64,000 nucleotides of DNA, from NCBI GenBank assembly GCA_963824805.1, contig CAWGQZ010000055.1:62001-126000 (forward strand). The letters are read 5' to 3'. The position numbers were made by a program, and so were the translations under genes. How positions within the stretch are numbered: the stretch's first letter is position 1; each line of letters opens with the position of its first letter. Below, one piece after another: positions 29,525 through 39,034 of this stretch. The notes under the pieces are model-generated. The model saw nothing but the letters and a program-made list of their open reading frames with translations, was not told where the DNA came from and made no database searches. Source of the stretch: DATBAT01 sp963824805 (GTDB taxonomy: Bacteria; Acidobacteriota; Terriglobia; Terriglobales; Acidobacteriaceae).

Positions 29525-31472
29525 ATGTCGCGCTGTCGTTCCCTGGTTTTGGTTTTGCTTTTCTTCTATGCGCCGGTGCACCTCGTCGCGGCGAGCCCTA
29601 ACATTATCCTCATCACCCTCGACACCGAACCGAGCCGACCGCATGGGTTTCCTGGGCTCCAAGCGTGGGCTCACTCCGAATCTCGACAACTTCGCTAAGC
29701 AAAGTGTGGTCTTCACTCGAGCCTACTCTCATGTTCCACTGACGACCCCCTCGCACGCAACGCTACTTACCGGCACCTATCCTCAGTTCAACAACATCTC
29801 GAACCTAGGCGCACCTCTCGATCGTAATTACCCCTATCTGCCCCAATTGCTGCATGAAAAGGGCTACCATACTGCGGCTTTTCTGGGAGCAATCGTATTG
29901 GACCAAAAGGTAGGAGGCGCCCCGGGCTTTGAACGCGGATTCGACAAATATGACGCTGGCTTTCATCGTCGCGCTCGCCAGGAGAGTCGATACCAGAGCA
30001 TGGAAAGACGCAGTGGCGTCGTAGTCGACCGCGCGTTGGGTTGGATCAACCGTCGTCCCGCCGGGCCATTTTTTCGTTTGGGTCCATCTATACGACCCGC
30101 ACGATCCCTACGATCCTCCGGAGCCCTACAAATCACGATACGCTGCCGATCCTTACGACGGAGAAATTGCCTATACCGATGCTGTCGTTGGGAAACTTAT
30201 TTCCTCGTTGCGCCGTGCTGGGCTCTACGACGGCGCAACTATTGCTGTGATGGCAGATCATGGCGAAGCGTTTGGAGAGCACGGCGAACGCCGTCATGGC
30301 ATTTTTTTATATGACGAGACGATCCACGTGCCTTTACTGATCAAGTCGCCAGGGGAACGTGCCCCCAAGAAGGTCGATTCCAGGGTGGGCCTCGCGGATG
30401 TGGCCCCTACCCTTTTGCAACTGGCTGGACTGAAGGTCCCCGCCGCAATGCAAGGCCAATCGGTTTTGCGTGGGTTAGGGAACGAGCCAGCCGATCGACC
30501 ACAATACGCCGAAACTAACTATGCTCATCGCGCCTTTGGCTGGAGCACCCTCCGATCCTGGCGAACGGGAAAGTATTTATATGTACAGGCACCTAAGCGA
30601 GAACTCTACGATCAATCAGTGGACCCCTCGGCCGACCACAATCTCGCGGCCAGCTCCGGCCCAGTGGCGGACGTACTATCGGCTCAGCTGGACAAGTTTT
30701 ACGGTCAAACCGGCAAAGCGAATTCAGGTGCCAGTCAGTTGAATGAAACGCAAGCCGAGAACTTACGCGCTTTGGGATATTTGGGAACCGACTCCGCGCG
30801 GGACAGCGCGAAAACCAACGACTCCGGCATCGACCCCAAGGACAAGATCGACATTGCCAACCGGTTGCATGAGGCATTAATCGACCTTGAAGAGGAAGAC
30901 GGATACAAAACCGCAATTCCAGTGCTACAAGGCGTGATAAAAGACGATGCCAACATCCCCATTGCCTATCTGGAGTTAGGCAAAGCTCAACGCAGACTCA
31001 AAGACTATGCCAACGCAGTACCAGCCCTTGAGCGGGCGGCAGAATTGATGCCGGATTCAGCTCCTGCGCGCTATGAGGCCGGTTTGGCATTTGTGGAGAC
31101 GAAAGATTGGTCGGCGGCCGCATCACAATTCGAGGCTGCGATCTTACTCAACCCAAAATCGCCAGAATTCCACACTTACCTTGCGGTAGTCTACGAACGA
31201 CTGCGGCGTTTCGACGACGCCAGGAAAGAGTTCCAAAGTACCCTGCAACTGGATCCTGAAAACTACAAGGCCAATCTGTTTTTGGGGCGTCTTCTGGCCA
31301 TGAATGGAAGTCCTGGAGAGGCCGTCGCCTTCCTGGTTAAGGCGGCGAAGATACAACCTCAAGCCCCGGAGCCACACCAATTCTTGGCCAATACGTATTC
31401 GGAGCTCGGCGAAGACCAGAAAGGCATTGCGTGAGAATGCTGAAGCGATTCGGCTGCAACCGTCAGCAAAAT
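29525..31472 (+). CDS. Exported sulfatase-like hydrolase fused to TPR repeats (three frameshifts)
   Basis: Alkaline-phosphatase-superfamily enzyme, about 645 residues when joined. ATG 29525 opens a signal peptide ending LVAAS, then NIILITLDT supplies a metal Asp. The frame shifts near 29630, then RMGFLGSKRGLTPNLDNFA continues. The nucleophile segment is VPLTTPSHATLLTGTYP. A second shift lies in a T6 run near 30070, after which HLYDPHDPYDPPEPY and IAVMADHGEAFGEHG (metal ligands) follow. TPR helices occupy about residues 430-640. A third shift near 31432 adds ENAEAIRLQPSAK, ending at 31472. The position that is Cys or Ser in classical formylglycine sulfatases is Thr here. Substrate unknown. Confidence 0.82.
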
Positions 31473-31490
31473 AATCCCAAAACAAAAAAT

Positions 31491-31512
31491 GCCCCCGCTT
31501 TTCAGCGGGGGC
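31491..31512. terminator. Bidirectional terminator between convergent genes
   Basis: Perfect 9-bp stem GCCCCCGCT / AGCGGGGGC with a TTTC loop. An A6 run precedes it and CTTAAAA follows, so it can end transcription of the minus-strand gene and of the sulfatase gene, which converge here. Confidence 0.8.
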
Positions 31513-31533
31513 GCTTAAAACCTGTCACACTGA

Positions 31534-32106
31534 CTAATAGCGCCGCGCATTCGTGGCTACGGCGTCATAAGGCGTGTTGCTGGGGATGTTGTTGTGCTGG
31601 TAGACATCCTGCATGCGCTTTTCCATGCTCACGATTTCGTCGCGGTTGTTGGTGCGGCGATATTCGAGCCAGCGGGAATAATAGCTGTCAAAACGGCGCT
31701 GGTCGTCGGCGGAAAGACGGTTGTTGTAGCGGCTGCCGCGGTCGTCGCGCCAGCGATCGTTGTCGCGATCCCAATCGCGGTCGTGGTCACGATGCCAGCG
31801 GTCGCCGTCATGGTCGCGGTCCCAGTCACGGTCATTGTCGCGGTCCCAGCGATAGTCTCTCTGACCACCTGAGGCAATACGCGAGTAGGGCGTGTTCGAG
31901 GGAATGCCGTAATGCTGGTAGACGTCCTGCATGCGCTTTTCCATGCTGACGATTTCATCGCGGTTATTGGTGCGCCGGTAGTCCTGCCAGCGCGAATAGT
32001 AGCTGTCGAAGCGGCGTTGATCATCATCCGACAAGCGCCGCCCTTGTGCGAATACTGGTAATGCGATGGCCAGCAGCAGGGCCATCATTCCGAGAAACCT
32101 CTTCAT
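31534..32106 (-). CDS. Secreted protein with two copies of one short domain joined by an Arg/Asp/Trp-rich linker
   Basis: 190 residues. ATG 32106 opens a signal peptide ending PVFAQ. Residues about 24-70 and about 133-180 are near-identical copies of a helical unit: LS-DDQRRFDSYYSRW, then YRRTNNRDEIVSMEKRMQDVY and IPSNTPY. Between them lies a low-complexity linker of some 60 residues built from D-R-D-N/H-D-R-W units, which makes the DNA locally repetitive. No known family was recognised. The longer frame back to 32181 precedes the signal peptide and was not used. The duplicated unit looks like a folded binding domain, possibly presented in tandem. The convergent sulfatase gene shares its terminator. 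Confidence 0.75.
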   Translation of the reverse strand: MKRFLGMMALLLAIALPVFAQGRRLSDDDQRRFDSYYSRWQDYRRTNNRDEIVSMEKRMQDVYQHYGIPSNTPYSRIASGGQRDYRWDRDNDRDWDRDHDGDRWHRDHDRDWDRDNDRWRDDRGSRYNNRLSADDQRRFDSYYSRWLEYRRTNNRDEIVSMEKRMQDVYQHNNIPSNTPYDAVATNARRY

Positions 32107-32236
32107 AGAATCCCCCCAAGCGTTGATTTGTAGCCCTTGCAGTGCTTCTAATCTACTCTCACTAAGACGCAACACTACCACTTCGAGTGGCCCAAGCGAC
32201 GAAAAGAAATAGTGGATGAAGCGTGCAACTTTCAGA

Positions 32237-34443
32237 TTAGAAATGGGTTATTTCTTTAATTGCCTTTAGCAGGTCTTCGGGCTGAGGCAGAATCGCATTT
32301 TCCAGAATTGGCTGGTAGGCGACGAAGGTATCCTTGGCAGCTACTCGCCGAACCGGGGCGTCCAGGTCCTGGAACAATTCATCGGCAATGCGGGCGGCAA
32401 TCTCGGCGCCGTATCCCCAGCTCAGGGAGTCTTCGTAGGCGACCACGACCCGGTTCGTCTTGCGTACCGAGGTGGCAATTGCCTCCCAGTCGTAGGGAGC
32501 TAAGCTGCGCAAGTCAATCAGATCAACTTTGATGCCATCTTCGCGGTCAGCCTTCTGGGCAGCCTGTAAGGCGCGCGGCACGACGGCGCCGTAAGTGATC
32601 ACCGTGACATCGGTCCCAGCCTGCACAATACGGGCCTTGCCAAAGGGAATCATGAAATCCGGTCCAGGGTCGACCCCTTTCCCGTAGGGCTCCCGATACA
32701 GCCGCTTGTGCTCCAGGAACATGACCGGATCATCACAGCGGATCGCCGTTCGCAGCAGACCGGCCGCATCTAGCGCCGTTGAAGGGAAAATTACCCGCAT
32801 CCCGGGGGTATGGGTAAACAAGCTTTCCCCGCATTGCGAGTGATAAATGGCGCCACCGGTTAGATAGCCACCGATGGCGACACGAATTACCAGTGGGGAG
32901 GAAAATCCGTTGTTCGAGCGCCAGCGGATGGTCGGGAGTTCATCGCGAAGCTGCATCATGGCAGGCCAGATGTAGTCGAAGAACTGGATTTCCACCACCG
33001 GCTTAAGCCCCCGTTGCGCCATCCCGGTGGCACGCCCGATGATGCTGGCCTCGGCCAGCGGCGAATTGAATACCCGGCCGGACCCGAACTCGCACTGCAG
33101 GCCAGCCGTGAGCTTGAAGACTCCGCCTTTGCCTTTGACAGATTTGTCTGTCAGATATTGCTCGCGGCTGCAGTCCGCGACGTCTTCGCCGAAGATAACG
33201 ATCCGCTCGTCGCGGCGCATCTCTTCCCGAAGAGTGGCGTTGATCAAATCTGCCATTGTCTTGGGATGGGTCTTCTTGTCGGCGGCGTCGTGAGTTACAA
33301 CAACTGCATCGGTCTGGAAGGCGGCTGAGGTCGGATCGACATCGGGAGAGTAAAGAAACCGGGTCACCGTGTCGGGAGTTGGCAGCGCTGCCGCCAGGGC
33401 GCGGTCGGTAGCTTCTTGCAGGTCATCGTCAACCTGCTTCTCCAGCGCGTTGATGCCCTTCTCTTCCAGAATGCCCTCGCGGATCAGGAACATCTGCATA
33501 TGCGGGACGGGGTCGTGGGCCGCATCGCGCTGGCGCTCCGGCTCGGGGCGATACAGTCGTTCATCATCTGACAGGGAGTGCGAGTACGGACGAATCACGT
33601 GGGCATGCACGAAGGCAGGGCCTTTGCCGGCTCGACAGTGCGAGGCGGCCCGCACGAACGCTGCATAGCTGACAATCGGATCGGTTCCGTCGAACTCCTC
33701 GAAATGGAAGTTGGGGAAGCTGCTGACCAGTCGCGAGATATTTCCCCCCGCCGTCTGCACTTCGACCGGCACCGAAATGGCGTACTCGTTGTCTTCAATA
33801 ACAAACAATAACGGCAGCTTCTTGTTGGAGGCGACGTTGAGAGACTCCCAGAATTCACCTTCGCTGGTGGTGCCATCGCCCAACGACACATAGGTGATCT
33901 CGTCTCCGTGGAACCTGACATTTTTGAACTCGCGGTAGTCGCCGCTGGCGCTTTCCGTTGCTTGGGATGATTCGAAAGGAACCTCGCCGTCTCGGCACAA
34001 CCCACCGCTTGCAGGATCTGTGTACCGGTAGCCGAGGATTGCGTGACGATGTTGAGCTTGGGATAGCTCCAGTGCGAAGGCATCTGGCGGCCACCGGAAC
34101 TGGGGTCGTCGGCTGCGCCCACACTCTGCAACAACATCTCGTAGGGCGTGGCGCCCAGGGTCAAGCAAAGCGCCCGGTCGCGATAATAGGGATAGAACCA
34201 GTCGTACCCAGGCTTCAGCGCGAAGGCGGCGGCAACTCCGACGGCTTCGTGTCCCGCACCGGAAATCTGGAAAAATATGCGCTGCTGGCGCTTCAGAAGG
34301 ATCTCGCGGTCGTCGACCCGGCGAGACATGTACATGAAGCGATAAGCGTCGATAAGCTGCTGACGGGTAAGGCCTTGGTAGGACTTGGGCGCTTTGCGCT
34401 CGGCGACGAGGGACGGTTTAGGGTCAGTCTTGGTAGTCGCCAT
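32237..34443 (-). CDS. 2-oxoisovalerate-dehydrogenase-type E1 with fused alpha and beta subunits (one frameshift near 33965)
   Basis: Thiamine-diphosphate component of a branched-chain or related 2-oxoacid dehydrogenase complex, about 735 residues. The alpha half (34443 to about 33280) contains ISGAGHEAVGVAAAFAL, then, after a frameshift near 33965, the ThDP motif YVSLGDGTTSEGEFWESLN with the partner IEDNEYAIS, and the phosphorylation-loop-like RPYSHSLSDDERLYR. The beta half (about 33260 to 32237) has IVIFGEDVAD, FNSPLAEASIIGRATGMA, FFDYIWPAMMQLRDE and VTVITYGAVV. The linker near residues 375-400 carries no domain. Both halves read well, so the break is likely a one-base error. No E2 or E3 gene is adjacent. 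Confidence 0.9.
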
Positions 34444-34546
34444 CTATACCCTTGGGGGAAAAAACCGCAACGTCATTGTAAATCAGCCTTGATCATTTAG
34501 CACAACAAACACTGAGGACAGGGCAGTGTCAGATCAATGTTTCCTC

Positions 34547-35593
34547 TCAATTCGCCAAAACCAGTAATCCCCAGGGGCCCCTTCCAACTTTGATGTTCCT
34601 GACTACTTGTTGGGTCGCAAGGTCCACCACAGAAATATCATTGGAAGGACCATTGGCCGTATAAAGCGTTTTTCCATCCGGCGAAAGCGCCATTCCCCAC
34701 GGACGTTCCCCCACGGCAAACGAACTGCTGACCGTGTTGGTCGACGTATCTATCACGAACACCTTATGGCCTCGGCCCGTGCTGACGTACAGCTTGGCCG
34801 CGTCCGGCGACAGCAGCAAGCCCATAGGCTTGATCACACCCCGTTCGCCGAGCGGAATGGTCTGCGCCACTTCTTGCTTGGCCGTGTCCACCACGACGAC
34901 AGTGCCATCGTTCTCGGCATTTACGTAAGCGCGAGAGCCATCGGGCATGAACACCACGTTGCGTGGCCGCCGCCCGACCTTAAACGATTTGTCGATCCTG
35001 CCAGCCGCAACGTTGAGAACCGAGACCGTGCCCGTATCTTCGGAGGTGATGTACACGAAGCGGCCATCCGGGCTCACGCGCACCCCTTCAGGCTCCTCTC
35101 CTAAGGGGAAAGTCTTGACTACCTTGCCCGCCGCCGTGTCAACAATGCTGGCCTTCGAATCGTCTTCGTTGGAAACAAATATCTGGCTGCCATCTTTGCT
35201 AAGGTCAAAATTCTCCGGATCCGATCCACTCTGGATGAGCCTTACCAGCTTGTTCTGCCGGACGTCAAAGACGCCGATTCCGTCCGCGCTCTTATCAGGT
35301 GGCGGGAGCTTGCTCTCATCGACTCCAGGGCCGGCAATTGGCGAGCCGCTCAAGGCAACATAGATGGTCTTCCCGTCAGGGCTGGCGTGAATCCCGCGCG
35401 GCCGCTTGCCCAGCGGAATTGTAGCCGCCACCTCCAGGGTGGAAGAATCGATCACAGTCATGTCTCCCGAAGCTTCATTGGTGACATAAATGCGATAGTC
35501 TTTTTCCCCGGATCTGGAGGAAGATCTGGAGCAACCACCCATCAGCAGGCTTGCCGCGATGGCAGTGCAAAACATGAATTGGGACTTAAGCAT
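34547..35593 (-). CDS. YVTN-type seven-bladed beta-propeller lipoprotein
   Basis: 348 residues. The signal peptide ends in the lipobox LLMGGC. Seven propeller repeats can be counted from strands such as RIYVTNEASGDMTVID, QIFVSNEDDSKASIVD, FVYITSEDTGTVSVLN, RAYVNAENDGTVVVVD and KLYVSTGRGHKVFVID, most followed by a P-x-G-x-x-x-S-P-D-G turn. ATG 35593 is 11 bases from AGGGG; ATG 35602 in the same frame is too close to it. Likely a periplasmic or surface protein; homologues are often linked to redox or binding functions, but none can be assigned here. Confidence 0.83.
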   Translation of the reverse strand: MLKSQFMFCTAIAASLLMGGCSRSSSRSGEKDYRIYVTNEASGDMTVIDSSTLEVAATIPLGKRPRGIHASPDGKTIYVALSGSPIAGPGVDESKLPPPDKSADGIGVFDVRQNKLVRLIQSGSDPENFDLSKDGSQIFVSNEDDSKASIVDTAAGKVVKTFPLGEEPEGVRVSPDGRFVYITSEDTGTVSVLNVAAGRIDKSFKVGRRPRNVVFMPDGSRAYVNAENDGTVVVVDTAKQEVAQTIPLGERGVIKPMGLLLSPDAAKLYVSTGRGHKVFVIDTSTNTVSSSFAVGERPWGMALSPDGKTLYTANGPSNDISVVDLATQQVVRNIKVGRGPWGLLVLAN

Positions 35594-35821
35594 TGATTGC
35601 ATTTCCCCTGTTAGATGCAGTGCGTCTCTAGATTGTGCGATGAGCGAGCCAAAAGGGCAAACCTCCGGTGCAGTATCGCCTGTCATTGGGAGAGGTACTG
35701 GATGTAGTCGCGTGGCAGGATTGGCCGCTTCACGATTCTGATAACGAGAGTGTGGTCCCGAGCCAAGTCGAGGGACTATGTTCAGTGTGGAAGTGGCACG
35801 ATAAGCGCATTCCTGAAATCC

Positions 35822-37204
35822 CTATAACGCGTTTCTTCGGGCGATATTCCCCAACACAGCACCGCTGGGCTTGATGGTCCGCTTCTGTGTCTTCAGGTCG
35901 ACCGCCACAATGCCGAACTTGGGGGTGAAGCCTGACATCCATTCGAAGTTATCCATCAGCGACCAGGCAACGTATCCGCGTACGTCCACGCCATCGTCGA
36001 TGGCACGCTTTAGTCCCGTTAGCGCGCGCTGAAAGTACTCTACCCGGCGGCTGTCATCCTCGGTGGCAATACCGTTCTCGGTCACGATAATCGGGACCTT
36101 TGTTTCTTTGCTGGCATAGCGAACCACGTGTTCCACGCACTCGGGATAGAACTCCCATCCCACCTGGGTGAGTTCCGCGTCTTTCGGGGGTGGCAAATCC
36201 TTCTTACCCACGATCGATCGCGAATACATCTGCACACCCATGTAATCGCAGTGCTTCGCGGCCTGAAGCCAGGGCGCGTAGACATCGGCCCGCTTCTCTT
36301 CGAGGTGACTGTCTTCCGTAGCGGGCTGATCATCGGTCATGGCGAGGTTGAATCCTACGGGCATATTGGGTCGAGCCGATTTGATTGCGTCTTTAGCTTT
36401 TGCGTGGGCGGCCAGCAAACCAGCGCGCGATTTTTTGCCGTCGCCCATGAAAAGTCCGGAAAAATCGGGCGCATTCAACTGCTTTCGAGCATTCGCCAGG
36501 CTGGCATTCATCATATCGGCAATGCTCATTCCTGCCGGCGCGCCCGGCAGATTGAACCAGTTCAACAGTTGGGGAATGTCCGGTTCATTCATGGTAGAGG
36601 CATAATCGATGAGATCGCCCATATGCTGGGTGACCTTTTCGCAGTAGCGGGCATACAGATCGGCGGCCTGGGGATTCCCCCATCCACCCTTCATCGCGAA
36701 CCAGCGGGGCAGTGAAAAGTGGTAATAGGTGAGCAAGGTGGTCAGATGGTGTTCTTTACAAACCGCCAGCATGCGCCGGTAGTGGTCAAGCTCGGCGTTG
36801 GAAAAGAAACCTTCTTCCGGCTCGATACGGGCCCATTCGATGGAGAAGCGGTAAGTGTTGAAGCCAAGATCGGCGAGCATGCTGATGTCTTGCGGGTAGA
36901 GATGGTAGTGGTCGCAGGCATCGCCCGATGGCTCTTTGAACATACCCTGAGGTAGGTGTTCCAGTGTCCAGAGATCGCTATTGATGTTGTTGCCTTCTAC
37001 TTGATGAGCAGCGGTGGCGCATCCCCAAAGAAATTTTTCAGGAAAAGCTTTGCTCTTGTCGGTTGCCGAGGCAGCGGCCGCCTGAGCAAAGGGCAGCTTG
37101 GCCATTCCGCCAACAACGGCAGCGGCAGAGGCACCGCGTAGCAGCTCACGCCGGGAGATTCCATTCAGGTCACTTGCAATGCTTGAAAGGCTCAGCTTCT
37201 TCAT
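35822..37204 (-). CDS. GH1 family beta-glycosidase with Tat signal
   Basis: Retaining beta-glucosidase-type enzyme of 460 residues. AGGAGAG lies 6 bases before ATG 37204. The N-terminus has a twin-arginine motif SRRELLRG followed by an Ala-rich hydrophobic stretch, so the enzyme is probably folded in the cytoplasm and exported. The GH1 acid/base is in STMNEPD (TxNEP) and the nucleophile is in IVTENGIA (xTENG). FLWGCATAAHQVEG and the C-terminal WSLMDNFEWMSGF are also family hallmarks. The longer open frame to 37357 lies before the signal peptide. Divergent from the MBL-fold gene with a 142-bp spacer. Cytoplasmic location is more common for GH1, so the Tat signal is unusual. Confidence 0.92.
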   Translation of the reverse strand: MKKLSLSSIASDLNGISRRELLRGASAAAVVGGMAKLPFAQAAAASATDKSKAFPEKFLWGCATAAHQVEGNNINSDLWTLEHLPQGMFKEPSGDACDHYHLYPQDISMLADLGFNTYRFSIEWARIEPEEGFFSNAELDHYRRMLAVCKEHHLTTLLTYYHFSLPRWFAMKGGWGNPQAADLYARYCEKVTQHMGDLIDYASTMNEPDIPQLLNWFNLPGAPAGMSIADMMNASLANARKQLNAPDFSGLFMGDGKKSRAGLLAAHAKAKDAIKSARPNMPVGFNLAMTDDQPATEDSHLEEKRADVYAPWLQAAKHCDYMGVQMYSRSIVGKKDLPPPKDAELTQVGWEFYPECVEHVVRYASKETKVPIIVTENGIATEDDSRRVEYFQRALTGLKRAIDDGVDVRGYVAWSLMDNFEWMSGFTPKFGIVAVDLKTQKRTIKPSGAVLGNIARRNAL

Positions 37205-37346
37205 CTTGACCTCTCCTGGATGCGATGGCCAAGAGTATATGCCAGTTCTGTTACAGGGGTACCCATGTCTCGCTGATGCTGCGAAATATGGAGAAGCGCA
37301 ACGGAAGCTCAACTTGTCATATACTCCTGCAAACCCTGGAGCGCTG

Positions 37347-38372
37347 ATGAGACGCAAACTCTATTTCGCCGTCCTGCTCTGCCTCATGCCTGCTGCCTTA
37401 GCCCACGCCGAAGACCTGTTTGACATCAAGCCCATGGCCGACGGCGTCTATGCCGCTATCGCCAAACCGGTTTACAAAATCAACTGTAATGCGGCCATCA
37501 TTCTGCTTGGAGACTCCGTGTTGGTGGTGGATACGCACTCCAAGCCTTCGGCCGCCCGCGCACTCATCGAGCAGATCAAGAAGCTCACCGATAAACCGGT
37601 GCGTTATGTCGTGAACACCCATTTCCATTGGGACCACTACCAGGGCAACCAGGCTTATCCCAGTTCATGGCCGGCTGGGGTTGAAATTATTTCCTCGCAA
37701 GCCACGCGCGAGAACATCGAGCACCGCGGTATCCCAAGGGTCAAATACGAAATTGCCACGATTCCTAAGGACATCGAGAAGCTGAAATCCGATCTCGCGA
37801 GCGCCACCGATGCGAAACAGAAACAGGAGCTGCAGAGCAATCTACAGCAGGCTGAAGCCTACCTGGCCGAACTGCAGAGCATGCAAATCACTTTGCCCAC
37901 GCTGACCTTCGATCGAAGTCTGATTCTCCACCGCAAGGCGCGAACCGTGCAGATTCTTTGGCTGGGCAATGGACATACCAATGGCGACGTCTGGGTCTAT
38001 CTGCCGAAAGAGAAGATCATTATTTGCGGCGACGCGCTGCACGGCTGGACGCCCTTCATGGGCGACAGCTATCCCTTCGACTGGATTCAAACCCTCGACG
38101 CCGCGGAGAAGCTAGATTTCGATCAGGCGCTTGGCGGCCACGGCGACGTCATGCACGGAAAAGATAAGTTTGAGTTATGGAAGGCTTACTTCCACGATCT
38201 GCTGGACGAAACTGCGAAAGTTTACGGCGACGGCGCCAGTCTTGAAGACGCCAGAACACAAGTCTCGAAAACCCTGGTTGCAAAATACGCGTCAAGGTTC
38301 GACCCTGATTTTCCCAAAAGCGTAGGAGCCAACGTTACCAAGGCCTACCAGGTAATAGCCCAAGCTCACTGA
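37347..38372 (+). CDS. Secreted metallo-beta-lactamase-fold hydrolase
   Basis: 341 residues. The signal peptide ends near AHAE. The MBL zinc motif THFHWDH is at about residue 92, later ligands are the GHTNGDVWVYLP and ICGDALHGW histidine/aspartate sites, and the last ligand is probably in LGGHGDVMHGK. An inserted coiled coil (about residues 130-185, KLKSDLASATDAKQKQELQ) separates the two halves. Family members include lactamases, lactonases and alkyl-sulfatase-type hydrolases; the insert argues against a classical lactamase. ATG 37347 starts the signal peptide. Upstream in-frame sequence overlaps the divergent GH1 gene. Confidence 0.85.
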   Translation: MRRKLYFAVLLCLMPAALAHAEDLFDIKPMADGVYAAIAKPVYKINCNAAIILLGDSVLVVDTHSKPSAARALIEQIKKLTDKPVRYVVNTHFHWDHYQGNQAYPSSWPAGVEIISSQATRENIEHRGIPRVKYEIATIPKDIEKLKSDLASATDAKQKQELQSNLQQAEAYLAELQSMQITLPTLTFDRSLILHRKARTVQILWLGNGHTNGDVWVYLPKEKIIICGDALHGWTPFMGDSYPFDWIQTLDAAEKLDFDQALGGHGDVMHGKDKFELWKAYFHDLLDETAKVYGDGASLEDARTQVSKTLVAKYASRFDPDFPKSVGANVTKAYQVIAQAH

Positions 38373-38391
38373 AGAACAAGCTCAAAAGCCC

Positions 38392-38465
38392 TGCCCAGGC
38401 GAAGCTTGAACGTGGCACCCATAGTAAAACTAGAGGGTGCCCCATTCTCGACGGGTTTTTGGGCC
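38392..38465. repeat. Dispersed intergenic repeat, copy A with hairpin
   Basis: Bases 38392-38423 resemble 52767-52798 and 59115-59146 (core GCCCA-GC-AA-CTTGAACG-GGCACCC). A second unit, GAGGGTGCCCCATTCTCG, lies at 38433-38450. GGCACCC (38414-38420) and GGGTGCC (38435-38441) form a perfect 7-bp stem. Located between the MBL-fold and OsmC genes. Confidence 0.5.
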
Positions 38466-38506
38466 AGACTAGGACGGGGATTTTTACAAGGAGCCTAAGA
38501 GAATCC

Positions 38507-39022
38507 ATGGACATACGATCAATTCAAAAGCCATTGAAGGACCAGTACCGCCGCGATCCCTCCTCCTCGCGCATCACCTTGACCGCCAAGGGGTCCGCGA
38601 CCGCTACTCCTATGTCGTGTTCGGTTGACATCGGACGCGCCATCTACCAGGCCGAAGCTCACACTGGAGTTGGCGGCACCGGCGCCGCGGCCTGCTCGGG
38701 AGATCTCTTACTCGGTGCCTTGGCTGCGTGCGCGCAGATCACCTGCCAGCTGGTCTCAACCGCCATGGGAGTTCCCACGAAGCACATCGACGTCACGGTC
38801 ACCGGCGACATGGACTTGTCAGGAACGCTGGGTATTTCCAAAGATATTCCCGTCGGCTTCGAAGCCATTCGCCTTCAATTCAATCTCGACGCCCCGCAGG
38901 CGACGCCCGAACAATTGAAGTCGCTTCAGGAAAAAACAGAACAATACTGCGTAGTGATGCAAACCATGTTGCGGCCGCCGAAGATCGAAAGCCAGTGGGT
39001 GACAACTGCTAGTGCCCAATAA
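38507..39022 (+). CDS. OsmC/Ohr-family peroxidase
   Basis: Thiol peroxidase of 171 residues that reduces organic hydroperoxides. The two redox Cys are in AACAQITC (about residue 80) and EQYCVVMQTM (about 148), in the spacing usual for OsmC. AAGGAG lies 12 bases before ATG 38507; the open frame extends to 38459 but has no start as good. Cytoplasmic. It is followed by a small lipoprotein gene 12 bp downstream. Confidence 0.88.
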   Translation: MDIRSIQKPLKDQYRRDPSSSRITLTAKGSATATPMSCSVDIGRAIYQAEAHTGVGGTGAAACSGDLLLGALAACAQITCQLVSTAMGVPTKHIDVTVTGDMDLSGTLGISKDIPVGFEAIRLQFNLDAPQATPEQLKSLQEKTEQYCVVMQTMLRPPKIESQWVTTASAQ

Positions 39023-39034
39023 GCCAGGCCACAG

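Noticed and set aside
31731..31862. Repetitive DNA that looks at first like a short CRISPR or tandem-repeat array
   Set aside because: The repeats are irregular GAT/CGT-type codon runs of the Asp/Arg linker in the minus-strand gene; no constant repeat with unique spacers exists.
37098..37346. Longer N-terminus for the MBL-fold hydrolase
   Set aside because: It overlaps the divergent GH1 gene start and precedes a clear signal peptide at ATG 37347.
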